In this document: in pieces, positions 5,055 through 7,053 of the stretch
Numbering within the stretch: the stretch's first letter is position 1
Layout of the letters: the number at the start of each line of letters is the position of its first letter
The notes under the pieces: model-generated
Database searches by the model: none
Told to the model about the DNA's origin: nothing
The model's input: the letters and a program-made list of their open reading frames with translations, nothing else
Made by a program: the position numbers and the translations under genes
Assembly (NCBI GenBank): GCA_017958845.1
Contig: JAGDBW010000025.1
Span: 1-7,053 of the forward strand
Origin: Clostridia bacterium
GTDB lineage: Bacteria; Bacillota; Clostridia; Oscillospirales; CAG-272
DNA length: 7,053 nucleotides
Reading direction: 5' to 3'

Positions 5055-6440
5055 ATGAAAACCGACGTTTTGATCATCGGAGCCGGCCCAGCCGGCATTT
5101 TTACCGCTATCGAGATGCTGCGGCGCGGCTCCCGCAAGCACATCACCATCGTGGAAAAGGGCGTGGCCATCGAAAAGAGAAAATGCCCCAAGGCCAAGGT
5201 GGGACACTGCGTGTCCTGCAAGCCGATGTGCCACATCACCACCGGCTTTTCCGGCGCGGGGGCCTTTTCGGACGGAAAGCTGTCCCTCTCGAGCGAGGTG
5301 GGCGGCAGTCTGCCCCAGCTGATCGGGGACGACGTGGTCCAGCAGACCATCGCCTACACCGACCGCATCTATCTCGACTATGGCGCGGACGAGCACGTGG
5401 AGGGGGTCGGGCAGACCGACGAGGTCAAGGAAATCCGCAAACGCGCCATCCAGGCGGGGCTGCAGCTGGTGGACTGCCCCATCCGGCACCTCGGCACCGA
5501 GCGCGCGCAGACGCTGTATCAGGCCATCGAGCACGATCTGCTCGACCGGGGGGTGGAGATCCTCTTTGAGCATGAGTGTCTGGACCTGATCCTGGACGGA
5601 CAGGTCTGCCGGGGCGCGCTGGTCACGGACGGAAAGGCGACCTTTGAGATCCTGGCGGACGACGTGGTGGTGGCCACCGGCCGACGCGGCGCCGACTGGC
5701 TGGAAAAGCTCTGCGCCGACCACGACATCGCCCACGAGCCCGGCACGGTGGACATCGGCGTGCGGGTCGAGTGCCGCAACGAGGTCATGGAGATGGTCAA
5801 CCGGGTGCTCTATGAATCCAAGCTGATCGGCTACCCCGCCCCGTTTAAGAACAAGGTCCGCACCTTTTGTCAGAATCCGGGCGGCTACGTCAGCCAGGAA
5901 AACTATGACAACGACCTGGCCGTGGTCAACGGCCACTCCTACAAGGACAAAAAGTCCGAGAATACCAACGTCGCGATCCTGGTCTCCCACAATTTTTCCG
6001 TCCCGTTCAATCAGCCGATCGCCTACGCCCAAAAGGTGGGCGAGCTGACCAACATGCTGGCCAACGGGCACATCCTGGTCCAGCGCTTCGGCGACATCCT
6101 GGACGGCAAGCGCACCTGGCAAAAGGAACTGGCGCGCTCCAACGTGCGCCCGACCCTGCCGGACGCCGTGGCCGGCGACATCACCGCCGCGATGCCCTAT
6201 CGCGCGATGATCAACATCATCCACTTTATGCAGGCGATGGACAACGTGGTGCCGGGCTTTGCCGCGCCGGAGACGCTGCTCTACTCGCCCGAACTCAAGT
6301 TTTATTCCAACCGGGTCAAGATGGACGAAAAGTTCGACACCAACATCCGGGGCCTGCACTGTCTGGGCGACAGCTCCGGCTGGACGCGCGGACTGATGAT
6401 GGCGTCGGTGATGGGGGTGCTCATGGGTCGTCTGCTCTAA
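5055..6440 (+). CDS. FAD-dependent dehydrogenase-like oxidoreductase (COG2509 type)
   Basis: A complete 461-residue, probably soluble protein. The ATG at 5055 is chosen because AGGAG (5044-5048) lies 6 nt upstream; the frame stays open back to a TTG at 4974, but that lies inside the promoter. The N-terminus DVLIIGAGPAGIFTAIEM (4-21) is the Rossmann GxGxxG that binds the ADP half of FAD, with VEKG (33-36) at the end of the second strand. A cysteine cluster follows (C44, C52, C55, C59), leading into GFSGAGAFSDGKLSLS (64-79), a signature I associate with COG2509 'FAD-dependent dehydrogenases'. ATGRRG (207-212) is the second dinucleotide-fold motif, and GDSSGWTRG (438-446) near the end is the C-terminal FAD contact. 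I know of no established substrate for this family. The Cys cluster could hold an Fe-S centre or metal; that is inference. The gene is followed 49 bp later by a membrane-protein gene on the same strand. Confidence 0.88.
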   Translation: MKTDVLIIGAGPAGIFTAIEMLRRGSRKHITIVEKGVAIEKRKCPKAKVGHCVSCKPMCHITTGFSGAGAFSDGKLSLSSEVGGSLPQLIGDDVVQQTIAYTDRIYLDYGADEHVEGVGQTDEVKEIRKRAIQAGLQLVDCPIRHLGTERAQTLYQAIEHDLLDRGVEILFEHECLDLILDGQVCRGALVTDGKATFEILADDVVVATGRRGADWLEKLCADHDIAHEPGTVDIGVRVECRNEVMEMVNRVLYESKLIGYPAPFKNKVRTFCQNPGGYVSQENYDNDLAVVNGHSYKDKKSENTNVAILVSHNFSVPFNQPIAYAQKVGELTNMLANGHILVQRFGDILDGKRTWQKELARSNVRPTLPDAVAGDITAAMPYRAMINIIHFMQAMDNVVPGFAAPETLLYSPELKFYSNRVKMDEKFDTNIRGLHCLGDSSGWTRGLMMASVMGVLMGRLL

Positions 6441-6489
6441 CGCGCCCGACGACCCGGACAAGCAAAACGCGGGAAAGGATGTGTTTTTT

Positions 6490-7053
6490 GTGCCGATGTT
6501 TGCGCCGGAAGGGGTCTACCCCGCCGCCGGTATCTTTTCTGTCGGGCATCTGATCGCCTTGGCGATCTCGCTGGTCTGCGTGGCCGCGGCGCTGCGGCTG
6601 ACCCGACGGATGACCGAGCGTGAGCTGCGGCGTATGACCCTGGCCTTTGCCGTCGCGGTCACGGCGCTGGAAGTGATCAAGATCGTCTACAAGTTTTCGG
6701 TCTGTCACGTCCGGGCGGGAGATCTCAACGACTGGCTGCCGCTGTATTTTTGTTCTCTGTTTATCTACTACGCGTGGGTATCGGCCTTTGGCGGCACCCG
6801 CCTGACGCCCTATGGCGACGCCTTTGTCGGCGCGGGCGCGCTGACGGGCGGCCTGGCCTTTCTCGTCTATCCCACCACCTCCGTCACCATGGTGCCGATC
6901 TGGCACTTCTTGTCACTGCACAGCATGCTCTTTCACTCGATGATGGTGCTGACGGGGCTGTGCTATCTGCGGGCGGGACTGTTTGTGCCCTCGCGGCGCG
7001 GCTTTTGGCGCTACTCTGCGGCGTTCGGCGTCTTTGCGCTCCCGGCCATCGTC
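6490..7053 (+). CDS. YwaF-like (TIGR02206-type) integral membrane protein, 3' end off the window
   Basis: The frame is open for 188 residues to the right edge with no stop. GTG at 6490 is preferred: GGAAAGGA (6472-6479) lies 10 nt upstream. The ATG at 6496 is an alternative two codons on, and the GTG at 6481 is too close to the ribosome site. The product is strongly hydrophobic with about five to six membrane segments, near residues 15-37, 50-69, 83-101, 111-127, 138-160 and from 175. Between them are Arg-rich loops (LRLTRRMTERELRRM, 35-49; PSRRGFWR, 167-174). Conserved-looking polar residues inside the membrane are E61/K64, the LPLYFCSL stretch (83-90) and H139, H144 and H149. This pattern of E..K, LPL..CSL and H...LH fits the YwaF/TIGR02206 family of unknown function as I remember it. 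It probably shares the transcript of the FAD gene. Confidence 0.8.
   Translation, partial: MPMFAPEGVYPAAGIFSVGHLIALAISLVCVAAALRLTRRMTERELRRMTLAFAVAVTALEVIKIVYKFSVCHVRAGDLNDWLPLYFCSLFIYYAWVSAFGGTRLTPYGDAFVGAGALTGGLAFLVYPTTSVTMVPIWHFLSLHSMLFHSMMVLTGLCYLRAGLFVPSRRGFWRYSAAFGVFALPAIV

Noticed and set aside
4995..6461. Minus-strand open frame of 488 codons opposite the FAD gene
   Set aside because: His/Asp/Val/Gly-rich shadow of GC-rich codons; the plus strand shows FAD motifs in order with a good ribosome site.

Overview
The window looks like a chromosomal segment of a GC-rich Firmicute, most likely an uncultured gut-type Clostridia (Oscillospirales/Christensenellales-like). This placement is inferred from purine-rich Shine-Dalgarno sites, lipoproteins carrying Listeria-Bacteroides (InlB B-type) repeats, a clostridial-style PfkB kinase ending in GRVQR, a COG2509-type FAD protein and a YwaF-like membrane protein. 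No 16S or other taxonomic marker is present. I see no rRNA, tRNA, CRISPR array, insertion sequence or phage gene.

Layout. Minus strand, right to left: a PfkB sugar kinase, probably 2-dehydro-3-deoxygluconokinase (4766-3744), is followed after 54 bp by a lipoprotein with InlB-type repeats (3688-2411). A stem-loop terminator follows at 2256-2291. A 543-bp non-coding gap then leads to a second, larger lipoprotein with five InlB-type repeats and a GLUG/beta-helix region (1867 to the left edge, incomplete). That gap holds the terminator, several GC hairpins, a direct repeat and a good sigma-A promoter. Plus strand, reading away from the kinase: a FAD-dependent dehydrogenase-like protein (5055-6440) and, 49 bp later, the start of a multi-pass membrane protein of YwaF type (6490 to the right edge, incomplete).

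How the parts relate. The kinase and the FAD gene are divergent, and their predicted promoters lie within about 75 bp of each other (4921-4995). The kinase has a long GC-rich 5' leader. The kinase and the 425-aa lipoprotein may share a transcript, because no terminator is visible between them. The two lipoproteins share a plan: lipobox, Thr/Pro linker, InlB-type repeats, then a C-terminal module that differs between them. They are probably surface-anchored adhesive or binding proteins. The FAD protein and the membrane protein are probably one operon.

I found no clear new multi-gene defence or metabolic system. The points most worth a second look are the lipoprotein pair and their DNA-level repeat identity, the structured kinase leader, the paired direct repeat upstream of the large lipoprotein promoter, and the four-cysteine cluster of the FAD protein.
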